Positions 22,316 to 32,956 of a stretch of 64,000 nt of DNA are shown piece after piece. The first letter of the stretch is position 1; each line of letters starts with the position of its first letter. This stretch comes from Acanthosoma haemorrhoidale. Its lineage: Eukaryota > Arthropoda > Insecta > Hemiptera > Acanthosomatidae. The stretch spans positions 81,613,189 through 81,677,188 of the forward strand of contig OV884009.1 of NCBI GenBank assembly GCA_930367205.1. The letters are read 5' to 3'. The position numbers and the translations under genes were made by a program. The notes below the pieces were generated by a model, which saw nothing but the letters and a program-made list of their open reading frames with translations, had not been told where the DNA came from and searched no databases.

Positions 22316-24239
22316 TATATATAAGTTATCGTCTCCCGGCTGTAGACGATCAAAAAATAGAGTATAAGGATGGTAATATGTTAACTGGCTTTATTATCTT
22401 CTCATCCTCTATCTATACACAGGCTTTGTTTACACTAGGCCCTGTAGTATTAGGCTTAACATTGTCTTGCCACTAGCCATAACATATTGAAACCTACCTT
22501 ATTTTACCATCGCTCTTTTTACTTTACCTAATAAATTTAACTTAACTAATTTGGCAGGTCCATCATGAGATCTTTGATTCAAGTTGTTTTATGTCTTTGA
22601 CATAGAAATTTATCCCATTTGAATCGCCCGATCTCAAGGCTAATGTTGTGGTTATTATTAAATTGAGAAACTAGGAATTGTGAAATATATTCAAATAAAA
22701 ATGTTTTTAATTAATTATTATAATTAAACAATAGAATATTGACAATATTTCAAATCGTTTTAAATCATGCTAGTTACAAATAATTACAAAATATGAAATT
22801 GAGCTCATTTTTTATGAATGGATCCACAATAGTAAAAAAGTGTTGATGACACCCACCTACAACTTTGTCCACCCATCTGGCTCAACACACCATGGTATTC
22901 AATAAAAAATCACCTGCTTTTCTTTTCTTCTTTTCCCCTCTCTGTTTCAATCAAGAATCTTCCAATAATTCAACAAACGCCTGCTTTTTACTATGCATTC
23001 TTCAATATTTCAATATTTTGGTAACCGCCAATTCGGGAACTTGCCAGATGCGTTCTTTTTGACGGCTGTGCTAAGACTACCGTCTTCAGCTCATCCCCAC
23101 TCCTAGTAGTATTAGTAAGTAATAGTATTAGGGAAAGTGGGCGCCTACCATCCGTGAGGGTTCATAATATTTATTCTCAAATATCATGAATATATATATG
23201 TAGGGGCACAGGAGTGACGTCACAACGTCACCAAGGAAACGACCGAGTCTAAAAGGTTCCACTTTAGCAGTCTTAGTAGTCTTAGTGAGACAAGAATCCG
23301 GCCGTCAAATATTGTTGGTTATGTGTACTCATACACATTACACTAACGAAGAGTGTAATCATCATCGGTCGGAGTATTAGATTTAGAAGTACATAGTGGA
23401 CCAAAGCTATCTCAGATGTATCTCATTGTTCATACAATGTTGGTATAATTAACCAGCAAAATTTAGTTTAGAATGTAATATAATGCATTTATAAAATATG
23501 TTACAGGGCACAGGAAATGAAAATAAACAATATAAATATGCCCCTATACGTTAACAATTTAATATTATTCATATAACATAGCCAAACTATTAATTTTCGG
23601 AAAATTTAAATTATGAAACTCCATCTTGCTTCTGCCTGTACGACTCCTTCCGCCAATGATGCAATGTTGCGTACCTATGTAGAACCAAAGAGAATTAATA
23701 TTGACCGAGTCATCTGTTATGCAAGGTTTGCTCTGTTGGTCGATTACCCGACAGGAGAATTCTATCTCTAGGCCTATCAGTATATTTATTTCTTTTGCTA
23801 ATTATTAAAATTATTATCATCTAAGTGTAGGGTTTTAATCTTAATTTATTGCTTTTTTACATTTCTCAGACCTGCTAAAGCCCCTACCCTGTGAAAATAC
23901 GCCTCTAATTCTACCCTCTTAGGGTTTAATTCCGTTAATCAATAGGTATTTTTGCTTGAGTATTTGATAGGATAGTTATAGTTTTTAGGTTAATTTTAAT
24001 CCAATAATCTTGATTTTATGATGAATGATAACATGGGAAACTTAGTGTTTTTGTTCTTGTTTCATTTGATAGTGTACTTATGTGACCTGCAGAACTCTTA
24101 ACTTTTGAAGCCAATAATTCTTGGAACTTTTGCGATAGCTCGCTTTAATTTCTATGTTCAGTTCTGTACATTCCTATGTCACATGCAAATACATCGACCG
24201 TGACTAATACATCGTTTGTAAATATCACATTATCGGCCA
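22316..24239. other. spacer with a CRE-like cluster
   Basis: AT-rich. At 23212-23236 there is a GC-richer motif cluster, GTGACGTCACAACGTCACC, with two CRE-like half sites. No adjacent gene can be shown. The rest holds nothing recognisable. Confidence 0.4.
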
Positions 24240-24590
24240 TCAATGACACTTTTGGTTGACAACCGAAAATATAACATAAAAAGGAACTCTAAAAGGTAAA
24301 TAAAATATGCCATTCTGAAGAATGTTAATGAAGGCTTTATCTAGTCTCCGTTGCCTTGCCTGAGTGGCATGGGATGAAAGGCCAATAGCTAGCCCATTCA
24401 TCATGGCATCAAATAACAGGAATGCATCTACCATCATCTCCAATTAGCAAGACAGAGAGCTGCCTCTACTGCCGCTAATTAATTAGACAATAACCGTTTG
24501 CAATTATCAAATAAGCATATTTCCCATTCATGGCTCTTATGAACTCACCAGCGCACTGAGGGCAGCCGGACCATAGATCCGTTTATTGAG
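24240..24590 (-). repeat. coding-like repeat B, copy 1 (interrupted)
   Basis: On minus this segment aligns with 26870-27085. Shared features are CTGCCCTCAG followed by codons for F-I-R-A-M-N-G-K-Y-A-Y, then E-M-M-x-D-x-F-L, D-A-M-M and G-L-S-S. In this copy, after the Y-A-Y-L codons, about 68 bp containing stops (including TAATTAATTAG) interrupts the frame before E-M-M. The conserved start right after a CCCTCAG acceptor-like site suggests an exon. I do not recognise the protein. It may be a decayed exon of a duplicated gene or part of an unknown transposon. Confidence 0.4.
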
Positions 24591-24961
24591 GTTAGCAAGC
24601 TTGGAATACTGATTAATTATTGCGTATTAATATTAGGTGTAATCCTTAAAAAAGTAATAAAATACATAGATATTTAAAATCATTCCAGTAAATGAACATG
24701 TAGATGGAACGTTATAAAAATACCAGACAATAAGAAAACACAGTGATAATTTAATAAGAAAATTTGGAAATTAATACATATTAGCAAACAAAACGTTATA
24801 AAATGTAAAAATATTGAAAAATAAGGAATATGCAAGCCAAACATTATTTTTTGTTAAAAATGAAAACCCTAATAGTAGAAATAAATGAATTATTCCTTCA
24901 TAAACCACCATTATTCTATCTGGATGGTGAGGTGATGTTGGAATAGGTTTTTTTTTTTTCA

Positions 24962-25080
24962 GAAAAATCTTTATTTGAAAAAAATTCTACAATCTGCCGT
25001 AATGAGGCAATGGATAATTGTGATAAATGGTTTCACTCATACCATATGTACAATATTCCGTTTACTCTCGTTCCTATAAA
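24962..25080 (-). mobile_element. 3' end of second Jockey-like family
   Basis: On + this reads aaattctacaatctgccgtaatgaggcaat, then ataattgtgataaatggtttcactcataccatatgtacaat. It is a diverged version of the main-family 3'UTR (tacaatctgcc...ggcaataagtaattgagataaat...cattcataccatatttacaat). The orientation is minus. The usual ORF2 C-terminal codons are not found directly upstream; instead a different degenerate coding-like body follows (25100-25830). Confidence 0.6.
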
Positions 25081-25099
25081 GTTTCATATATTATCGGCA

Positions 25100-25830
25100 T
25101 ATGTCATAAAGCCCAAAATTGTAATTCCCCAAAATCAGACGTCACCTTCCCAGCAAAGGAGAAGGAAGTAGGTATTGCAGAGGTACCCGAAGGTGAGGTG
25201 ATGTTTTCTTGACCAGTTCCGTAGTTTTTTGCTTCTTCGGGGGCACCTCTTTGATTTTTGACACCTTCCTCTTTGCTCACGAGTTTTGGGGATTTCGCAA
25301 GTGATGGTTCCTTGGCCAATTATGTTTTCTCATTTTTTGGCGATACCTCTTTCTCTCGAAATGCCTCTTTTTCCCACTTTAGTTGCAGTGAGTAGAGGTT
25401 TATCAGTTGTTAAAGTGATTCGTTTTTCTAGTATGATAACTTCAGCTGCTGGTGAAGGGGATTTCGTCGGTTAGGTAATGGAATTTTTATAGTCTTGTGG
25501 CGTTTTAGCTGCCCTATAAGGAATCATTTCCTGCAGAACCTTTACCGTTTACATTCCGTCTAGCCACACTTGTTTCCGCTTTTTACATAACTTCCCCACT
25601 TCGCTTACAAGATTCCGGAAGGAGGTTCTTCAACCGGTTTCTCCTTTCTTGATAACTTCTTTATCTACTAGTTGTTTTTCAATATTGTCAGCTGTTGGTC
25701 AAATTAATTTGACAAGTTCTTCTGCTTTGACTGGGATCATTGTAGGTTCCCAAGGATCAGGTATGGCGTATGTTACTAGGAAGTTAATTCGGGAGAGTTT
25801 TAATAAATCCATTAAATATAATTCGCTTTA
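25100..25830 (-). pseudogene. degenerate Lys/Glu-rich coding-like body
   Basis: Read on minus, this region gives a series of open stretches separated by stops and shifts, for example A-E-E-L-V-K-L-I, K-Q-L-V-D-K-E-V-I-K-K-G-E, Y-R-A-A-K-T-P-Q-D-Y-K-N-S-I, and a 71-codon ATG-started frame at 25319-25104 rich in Lys, Glu, Ser and Pro. It leads directly into the Jockey-like 3' end at 24962-25080. It may be ORF1-like or an unrelated body carried by the same 3' end. No zinc knuckle is visible. The family is unrecognised. Confidence 0.3.
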
Positions 25831-26275
25831 ATAACTATCGTCAATCTTGTGAATTTATTATTTATATTTCAAAAATCGTCATTTCAATAGTCGGTTCTGT
25901 AGGGGCTCTGATGGTCTGTAATAAGCTGCGGTTTATCTCTCTTAGCACTTCCAGATATGAAAGTTGATATATTCGTTAATTCACCATGTCTTGATGGAAC
26001 TCAAAGACGCTTATTTTGACATTGTTAGTTATTTGCTGGATGAATAACACAGAGGAAAAAAATGGACGTTCCAGGAATGAGTACCTATGTACGGCCTCCC
26101 TGACGGTTGAGATAGTGGATAAAATTGGTCCAACAGGTTGTCACTGTAGCTGCGGCTGGGTCAGGAAGGTGCTGGTAATTATAACAGCGCAGTCGGGGAA
26201 GTGGTTGAGGGGTGATTGAAGAAAGTGAACCCATTGACAGGTGTTGTTCTTTGGCCTTTTCCTCTGCAAAGATCT

Positions 26276-26287
26276 CCCCCCCCCCCC
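26276..26287 (+). repeat. C12 homopolymer
   Basis: Twelve consecutive C (G12 on minus). Confidence 0.9.
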
Positions 26288-26396
26288 ATTCAAACCTCTC
26301 CTATTAGTTCATCCTAAATCATCCATAAATTGCCCAGTCTAGCGTAAATAATGATTAGTCGATAATTAATAGTTTGTTTTTTATTCGTTCAAAAAA

Positions 26397-26515
26397 TTTT
26401 ATTTGAATAAAAAATCACCCTAATAATGGGTAATTGTGATAAATAATTACACTAATACCATACATACGATATTGAATTCATAAATCTCTCTCATTTATAA
26501 AGTATATGTTTTTAA
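26397..26515 (-). mobile_element. 3' end of second Jockey-like family, degenerate
   Basis: On +: aatcaccctaataatgggtaattgtgataaataattacactaataccatacatacgat. It aligns with 24962-25080 and 26740-26850. No coding part is recognisable upstream. Confidence 0.45.
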
Positions 26516-26739
26516 AATGATTTTTAAATGTTTTCTTTTATCCTCTATTTCCCTATTTGCTTACTGATATTTTATAATACTGATTAAGAAACTTTTTTTT
26601 TCAGGTGAAGGGCTACAGGTCACTGCTACACATAAGACAGGTAAAGATTGATTATGTTTTATGTGAATAGCAGTAAAATGAATTATTTTAAATATCATGG
26701 TATATATATAAATATTAATGAATAGTTATAGCTTTAAGA

Positions 26740-26850
26740 TTCTCTTTAAGAATCTGCCCTAACATGCAAATTGATAATTGTGATCAATGATTTCATTCGT
26801 GTTATGTTTACAATATTGCATTTACTCTCTGTTTCATCAAGTGTTTACTA
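26740..26850 (-). mobile_element. 3' end of second Jockey-like family
   Basis: On +: aatctgccctaacatgcaaattgataattgtgatcaatgatttcattcgtgttatgtttacaatattgca. Same module as 24962-25080. On minus it is directly preceded by repeat B copy 2 (26870-27093), not by ORF2. Confidence 0.5.
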
Positions 26851-27093
26851 TATATATATGTACCAACCAAAAAGTAAAGAAAATATGTAATTCTCAATGA
26901 ATTTGCTAGAGAATGTAAATGAAGTCTTATCTCTATATTTAGTCTCAATTGATGAAAGGCCAAGCTTGTTGCTACTCATCATTGCATCCAATGACAGGAA
27001 GGTATCTGTCATCATCTCTAAATACGCATACTTCCCATTCATGGCTCTTATAAACTCAGCAGTGCTCTGAGGGCAGCGTAAAAATACATCCAT
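26848..27093 (-). pseudogene. coding-like repeat B, copy 2 (81-codon frame)
   Basis: An ATG-started frame on minus encodes a peptide with CPQSTAEFIRAMNGKYAYLE, then M-M-T-D-T-F-L-S-L-D-A-M-M and G-L-S-S, ending in a hydrophobic AT-rich tail. The first ~50 codons align with 24240-24590, about 2.6 kb away, and lack that copy's insertion. The substitutions look spread and include many third-position changes (for example aaR, taY), as expected if coding at some time. The C-terminal part is not conserved. No family is recognised. Confidence 0.4.
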
Positions 27094-27469
27094 TGATTAG
27101 GGATATATATAAGTTTAAGTCAGAGACCACTCTGTATTGAAAATTGATAGGATCATGGGATGTTTGTCGGATTGGGGACATAAGTCGGATTACTGGTAGA
27201 AATAAAGCAGTCTATTTTGAGAACTTGAGCTTGTCTGTTGTTCCTCTTTTCCTTCTCTACTTTTTTATCAGATCTATATATATAGCTTCCCGGCTATGGA
27301 GAAGAAGGCGGGGTTCGGGGAAATCCCCTACGGCCTTACTGTAGCCGCTTCGCCGCTACTTAGCAGTTGTTAAAGGGCTTAGGAAGAATTGGGGAGGATC
27401 GTCCTCTCCATATCAATTGTAATTTATGAATATTTCCCTATAAATAAGTATACCACCAAGTATTCATAA
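27094..27469. other. spacer with a GC-rich motif
   Basis: At about 27290-27360 the sequence is unusually GC-rich (includes cctacggccttactgtagccgcttcgccgct), like a repeat 3' end, but no second copy is in the window. No gene assigned. Confidence 0.35.
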
Positions 27470-27700
27470 GTCCCACCAGGTAAGCTGGATGACGCCTCGT
27501 ACATTAGAAAAATAGACAGAACAGACGCTCTAGAGTCCTATGTGTTTTTATACCAAAAGATATCCTCACTCCTCCGGGATCGCGACGTATTTTACAATTT
27601 ATTTCTGTCTAATTGCTTGAGACTTAGTCTCCCTCTCAGCCCTCCTGCCTACATAATTTTGTCTAATACTTATTCATGTATGACCTTGAAAACTCAGTGA
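27470..27700 (+). CDS. open frame without ATG, unrecognised
   Basis: A 76-codon + frame lies between TAA (27467-27469) and TGA (27698-27700). Its first part is protein-like: KLDDASYIRKIDRTDALESY, followed by a hydrophobic/leucine-rich half. An alternative reading is that CAG/gtaagc at about 27477-27484 is a splice donor. There is no ATG near the start, so it would be an exon or a fragment. No domain is recognised, and no repeat copy was noticed. Confidence 0.25.
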   Translation, partial: VPPGKLDDASYIRKIDRTDALESYVFLYQKISSLLRDRDVFYNLFLSNCLRLSLPLSPPAYIILSNTYSCMTLKTQ

Positions 27701-30560
27701 GGAGTCCTAAGTGTCAAGCGACTTATGACATCGGGACACTGGTGTCGGCTATCTTTCTCTTCTATTTGGACATTATTCTCTAAGCCATTGTTTCTGCCAT
27801 CTGTCCCAGTATATTAACATAGTATTATTGTTACAATTTCAGTATTGTCTGTAATTTCAGTACAAACATTCTGATTTTTAAATAAATTTCAGTTGGAGTT
27901 TATAATCAAGTTATTTCCTATATAGCTTATTATATGCTATAGTATTTAATCTATGAGGCTCTACGATGACCATCTTGCCGATCTTTCTGTGAGGTAAAGT
28001 TTTCGCAAATGCGGGAGAAGGAGTATGGATAATCGAATAAAGGCCTACGATGCTTGGGCTCAGTTAGGGATTAGGCAGACGACTAACCGTTCGGGCTCAA
28101 CCCAAAACGTTCTACCTATGTTGCAATTCGAAATAGAACGTTTTGTTTTAACTATTATTTTATTTACAATTTTTTTTATATTGATAATAAAAAAAAGAAT
28201 CCACACTTTTATACAAATTGCTCTGCATGATGAAAATTCAATACCACAGAGTTAGTTTTATTTTATCAAAGTATATGTGATACGCATTTTTCAATTGTAT
28301 TTTGGTACCACGTTGTACTTGGTTGAATGGAACATGGAAGTGTATTAAAAACGCAGCTAAACTGCAACTGTTAATTTCATGTCTATGATTAAATATTCTC
28401 CAACCCACATTTTTACAATTTTGTTTACAGCGGAAATCTAGTTTTGTTGAGTTACGCAGTGAAGTTAAGTTTTAGTTTATTGAGTTTTAGTGAGGACAAG
28501 TCATTATTTTGTGTTTAAAAATCTATTTTTGACAGTCCTAAACAGGTAAACATAATGCCTTTTTGTAGGTACTGTTTATTATAAAAATATAAATGAATAC
28601 AATAAGATATTTATTGTATTTAATAGCATATATTTTGGTATAATTAGAAGGACAGATTATGAATACGGAAGGCATTCATTTTCTTATTACAGCTTTCAGA
28701 ATATAGGTAATAAAATAATTTAATTTTAGAGGAAATAAAAAAAAACTTCTATAATAATGATATTACAGAGTAAAAGAATAGAATATGTTCCCTAATAGTA
28801 CAATCTATAGGTAGATTTAGTTTGTAATAAATCTGCATGAGCCACGATACTATATGTACAAGAATATATGTTTTGCTCTGTTTTAAACATATCGTTTTAA
28901 TGTATATTTATTGTTGTCTCTTATTTTGTATATTAGATAGAGGGTTTGGGTGGAGACATTTTTGAAAAAATAAAACAGATCTGTGTTTGATTTATGTAGT
29001 TTTTAGTTGTTATTTGTAATTATTTGTGTATTTCTGTGATTTAAGTGTAGTACTGGATCAAAGTTGAACTTACAAATAAAGGGACAAAGAAGAACAACGT
29101 ATCTGTTGGAAAGTGAAGCCTATCCACTAAATATTAATCTTTGTAACAACAAGTATTATATATTTCAGCTCGCATCAAACAAGAATGTTAGATACAAGCG
29201 TTTATTTATTTCTTAGCAACAAAAAAAAGTACGGCGTATAATGGAGTTTTCATGTTTGCAACTTTCTTGTTCCCCGTCTCAGACAACTTACACCATAAAA
29301 GGATATTTCTTATCCCGATATTCCATGGCCCGTCCCAGCCAGTAGATATATTTTTGCTTCGGCTAACTATTTAATTATTAATAATTAATAATAATTGTAA
29401 AACCCACTCCATGGCAGAATTGACTATATAGAATGGATACAATTGAATGTCTTATATTTTCATATAACCCCGTACCATGGCAAACCTAGTTCTTGGTAAG
29501 TAAAATTGAGGGCTCTGGATGCACTGGTAATATTCCTTTCTCTCTGAGGTTGATAGGTGGGGATGAGGTGCTACTTAGTGTCTGATTACACTGGGCTATT
29601 ACCTTAGTCCAAACTTTAGTTCTGTTTTCTTCACTGGATCTGCTAATTCTTTATTTAAGTAACTCCTCATTTATGCTCAAAAGACTAAGTTAACCCCGAC
29701 CTTACTCATGGAACCTAGTAAGCATGTCATCCACTTTGTTGCAGGTAATATTTCATACATTGCATAAACTGCGATTTACAGAGAGTACTAATAGTCCTAA
29801 ATGTTTGCTCTAGTTGTCAGAGAACTTCTTAGAGATAGTAATTTGTTGTTTTTCTGTTTCTATTCTCTTGCATTGGTTCATCAATACAGGTTATGTCTAC
29901 GTACCTTAGACTCAAACCAACTCAGAGAAACCTACAGTTAGTGATTTGTTTACTTGTTTTAAGTTTATCAAATGGAAGGTTATACTTGGTTATAACTACA
30001 TTATTATATTATTCCGAACCCATACCTATCCACAGTTGTTTGTTAGTGTTTTCGGGTTTATATTAGCGCAAAACCCACAGGTCGTCAGCGCCTTTGTTTG
30101 TGTATTTAAACTAATTTGTGGAATCCACCGATACGACCCCGAAGTTATACAATGTTGAGAGCACAGGCCTTGCTCCCCTAAACCTGAAAGTGCCCCGAAA
30201 GCTCCCCAGTCGTACATCATAGGTGGAGGTTACAGATAGTCTTTTATAAAACACGAAGTATGATCAGAAGATGTAAATGACAACTATGTAAGCCACTTAA
30301 CATTGATACATAAGTACAAAGCACCAATGTTCACATGGAAAAGTCCACCCTAGTATCATGTAGCTAACAAGCTCTGGGACACCAGCAAAGCGTAAGTAAT
30401 TTTTTTTTTTTGTGTTTGTTCTCTTAAATTGGAAAGCTACACTTCATTATAGCCGCATTACCGTATTTCATAGGTCCTTTACCATAACCAACTTAATTTT
30501 TTAGAGATTTGAGAGTTAACTCGCTTAAAACATAGAAAAACGGGCCCTACTTTTTCCGCG
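27701..30560. other. no supported gene
   Basis: AT-rich spacer. A 76-codon + frame at 28025-28255 starts with a less AT-rich stretch (MDNRIKAYDAWAQLGIRQ) but degenerates into AT-rich codons. Overlapping frames near 30026-30220 show nothing recognisable. Confidence 0.4.
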
Positions 30561-30824
30561 TTGAACTTTGACTTGTATTTTATTCTGACATGTAATTTTG
30601 AAATTTTTACGATCCACATTGACAGACAAAACCCGATGGATCCTCGTGTCTCAATGGAAGACGATCACCCCCTTTCGGGCCTTGGCAACTATTTACGTTT
30701 GCCACTAGGACCGGCCTTTGGAAGACGACTGGCCGACAATAACAAGGCAGTCGGTCTGATCAATATTGTCGGCTCTGACAGCTTCATTAGTGACCGATGT
30801 GCCGGGCTGACTGCAATCTTCTAG
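30561..30824 (+). CDS. open frame in GC-rich patch, unrecognised
   Basis: An 87-codon + frame. The second part (from about 30633, at codons M-D-P-R-V-S-M-E-D-D) lies in DNA near half GC, reads like protein (GLGNYLRLPLGPAFGRRLAD, then I-N-I-V-G-S-D-S-F-I) and ends at TAG. The first part is AT-rich, and an acceptor-like AG precedes the change. No domain is recognised. About 45 bp downstream, repeat C begins, so it may belong to an unidentified element. Confidence 0.27.
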   Translation: MNFDLYFILTCNFEIFTIHIDRQNPMDPRVSMEDDHPLSGLGNYLRLPLGPAFGRRLADNNKAVGLINIVGSDSFISDRCAGLTAIF

Positions 30825-30868
30825 GCCCTTCTGCCTCCGGGATTCCTCAGATGTCCACAAGACAGGAC

Positions 30869-30920
30869 TCAAATCATCAATAGGAATCTCAATTTTGAAC
30901 GGAGCTACCCTAGATTATAG
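30869..30920 (+). repeat. dispersed repeat C, copy 1
   Basis: The core taggaatctcaattttgaacgga aligns with 32844-32900 (gtaggaatctcgattaggaacgga). Both lie on + and continue into weaker similarity. Confidence 0.45.
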
Positions 30921-31354
30921 AATGCATTTGTTAATTACAATGATTGTCATGCCATGTCATGAATTCGGAAAAAGTATAAACGAATTCGCAACATTAAGGC
31001 GTAAAAAGACTACAAAAAAATCTCACAATAAGTGCATAGTTTAGAGAAAAAAACTATTAATACAGGTAGGGTGACTGGGTAAAGTGGGTAAAGAGACAAT
31101 TTTGGACTGTAGGCGAGATGTTGAGGAATGAGCTTCAGATCAGTGTTCTACAGTTTGCTTGATTTCACCTGAAGTACAGAGGGTAAGGTACGATGTAGCT
31201 TGTTTTGTTCTTAACTTCGATCTTAGGATTAAAGTCCATTTGCAAGACCTGATACTTAGGGAAGGTAGGCTCCGTTAGGTCTTAGGTAGAAGCACTTGAG
31301 CAAATGGTAGGGTCGGCCTTGCTTAAGGAGAACTCAAATAATGTAGGTATTTTC

Positions 31355-31370
31355 GGGGGGGGGGGGGGGG
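31355..31370 (+). repeat. G16 homopolymer
   Basis: Sixteen consecutive G. Possible G-quadruplex and assembly weak point. Confidence 0.9.
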
Positions 31371-32843
31371 ACTTTTACAATGTTTTTTGCGCTATTCCAA
31401 GCCAACCATTGTCGGGATGAAACAGTTGGAGCGAAGGTATTGCTAAATTTGTTTTTGATTTTAACTAGTTTAAAAAAAAAAGGAAATGTTAATTAATCGC
31501 AGAAGCAGCAACTTCACAATTTATTTTTTCCTTTTTACATCGATTGTGCACTCAGTTCTATTTGTTTATGCATATATATATCGTTCTTGAAAAACTACTG
31601 ACATATGTTGCCTTAATCGTGTCCCAACAAGGGATGGCGTTTCGATGCTGCTTGAAATTATCATATCAATGATCAAAGTTTTATTTCCCTTACTTACTTT
31701 ATGATAATTCACACCTTATAACGCCAATGATAATCATATTTCTGGTATACTATATGAAAAATAATAATTATGTGTTAATTAAATTATTATACCAATATAC
31801 CACCTGAAGACTACATTTAACTGCAGAGATATATTTCAATAATGGCCAAAACCTTTTTAAAACTATTTAATCTTTTATCACTTTTCCTCTCAAAGGTTTA
31901 CACTAGTAGAACTAGGAAAGTCAAATTATATACTTTTTTTTATGAAATTCTATATTACGATGAATTTAAAATGACAGAAAAAAACCCAAAAAGTATCAAG
32001 AATTTAATAGAAAATTATACACACAAAATATTTTCTATCCTCTGCTATTTTGTATAAGCAATTTATATGGCCAAACATAATTAATAGTTCTCGCTTAAAA
32101 TTTAGAAGTTCGCTGGTATGGCGCAAAAATCATCCAAGATGATTAATTATTATCTTAATTAAGAAACAATACAGCAAACAAAAACTAAATATTGAACCAT
32201 TAAAAATTCTGTTTTATTCAGCGGGTTCGCTTACTTCTTTAATCAAGTAGTGCTTACTCATCTATCCTTAGGTGGCAAGTTTATCTTCAATATCATCTAA
32301 AGAAAAATTCCTAGTGTTAAACGGGGATCGAAGCTCATTCTTAGCAGCTAGAAGTGAAGCAATGAAGAGTTTTAAGAAGAAAGGACTATAACAAGCATTA
32401 ATTAGCTTAACATAAAATATGTCTCATATATCAAAACAAACTATAAATTGACTCAGGGGCTGATTTGAGAATAAATAATAATATATTACTCTAATATTGG
32501 ATGATGACATCCTGCAGTTAATAATGATTATTGCCATGAATTATATTAGTTCCCCCAATAAGACAATAAATAATTGAAAACGTATCGATTAAGGTTTTTA
32601 TTGTACAAAAACGTTAGTGAAGAGCTCCATATACAACATTTTTTTTTTAAATGTTGTTCTGAGTAACACTCAAACAGAGGCACTCGTAATAATTGTTTAA
32701 TATTATATTTGGAAAAAAAAGAAGTGTAGTCACTCACAAAATACCTTTTGGAATATAAAAACCATTATATATATATATATATTTTTTTTTTAATACCGTC
32801 TCAAGAGCCCTCAATCATTTGAAAAAATCCAGCCATGGGCCTC
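31371..32843. other. no supported gene
   Basis: AT-rich spacer; includes a (TA)n run followed by a T tract at about 32767-32792. Short frames at 31842-32057 (+) and 32546-32737 (-) are AT-rich without motifs. Confidence 0.45.
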
Positions 32844-32900
32844 TTCAAGTCATCCGTAGGAATCTCGATTAGGAACGGAAATATAATCGAATGTAATTGG
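32844..32900 (+). repeat. dispersed repeat C, copy 2
   Basis: Partner of 30869-30920; it lies about 45 bp before the left target duplication of the RNase H-bearing retrotransposon. Confidence 0.45.
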
Positions 32901-32943
32901 AATTCGTTAAATAAATTTAGGAGGATTTTAAACAATACAAAAC

Positions 32944-32956
32944 AAGCTATATACTA
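32944..32956 (+). repeat. target-site duplication, left (aagctatatacta)
   Basis: Perfect 13-bp match to 34558-34570; it abuts the (TAA)n tail of the minus-strand element. Confidence 0.93.
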
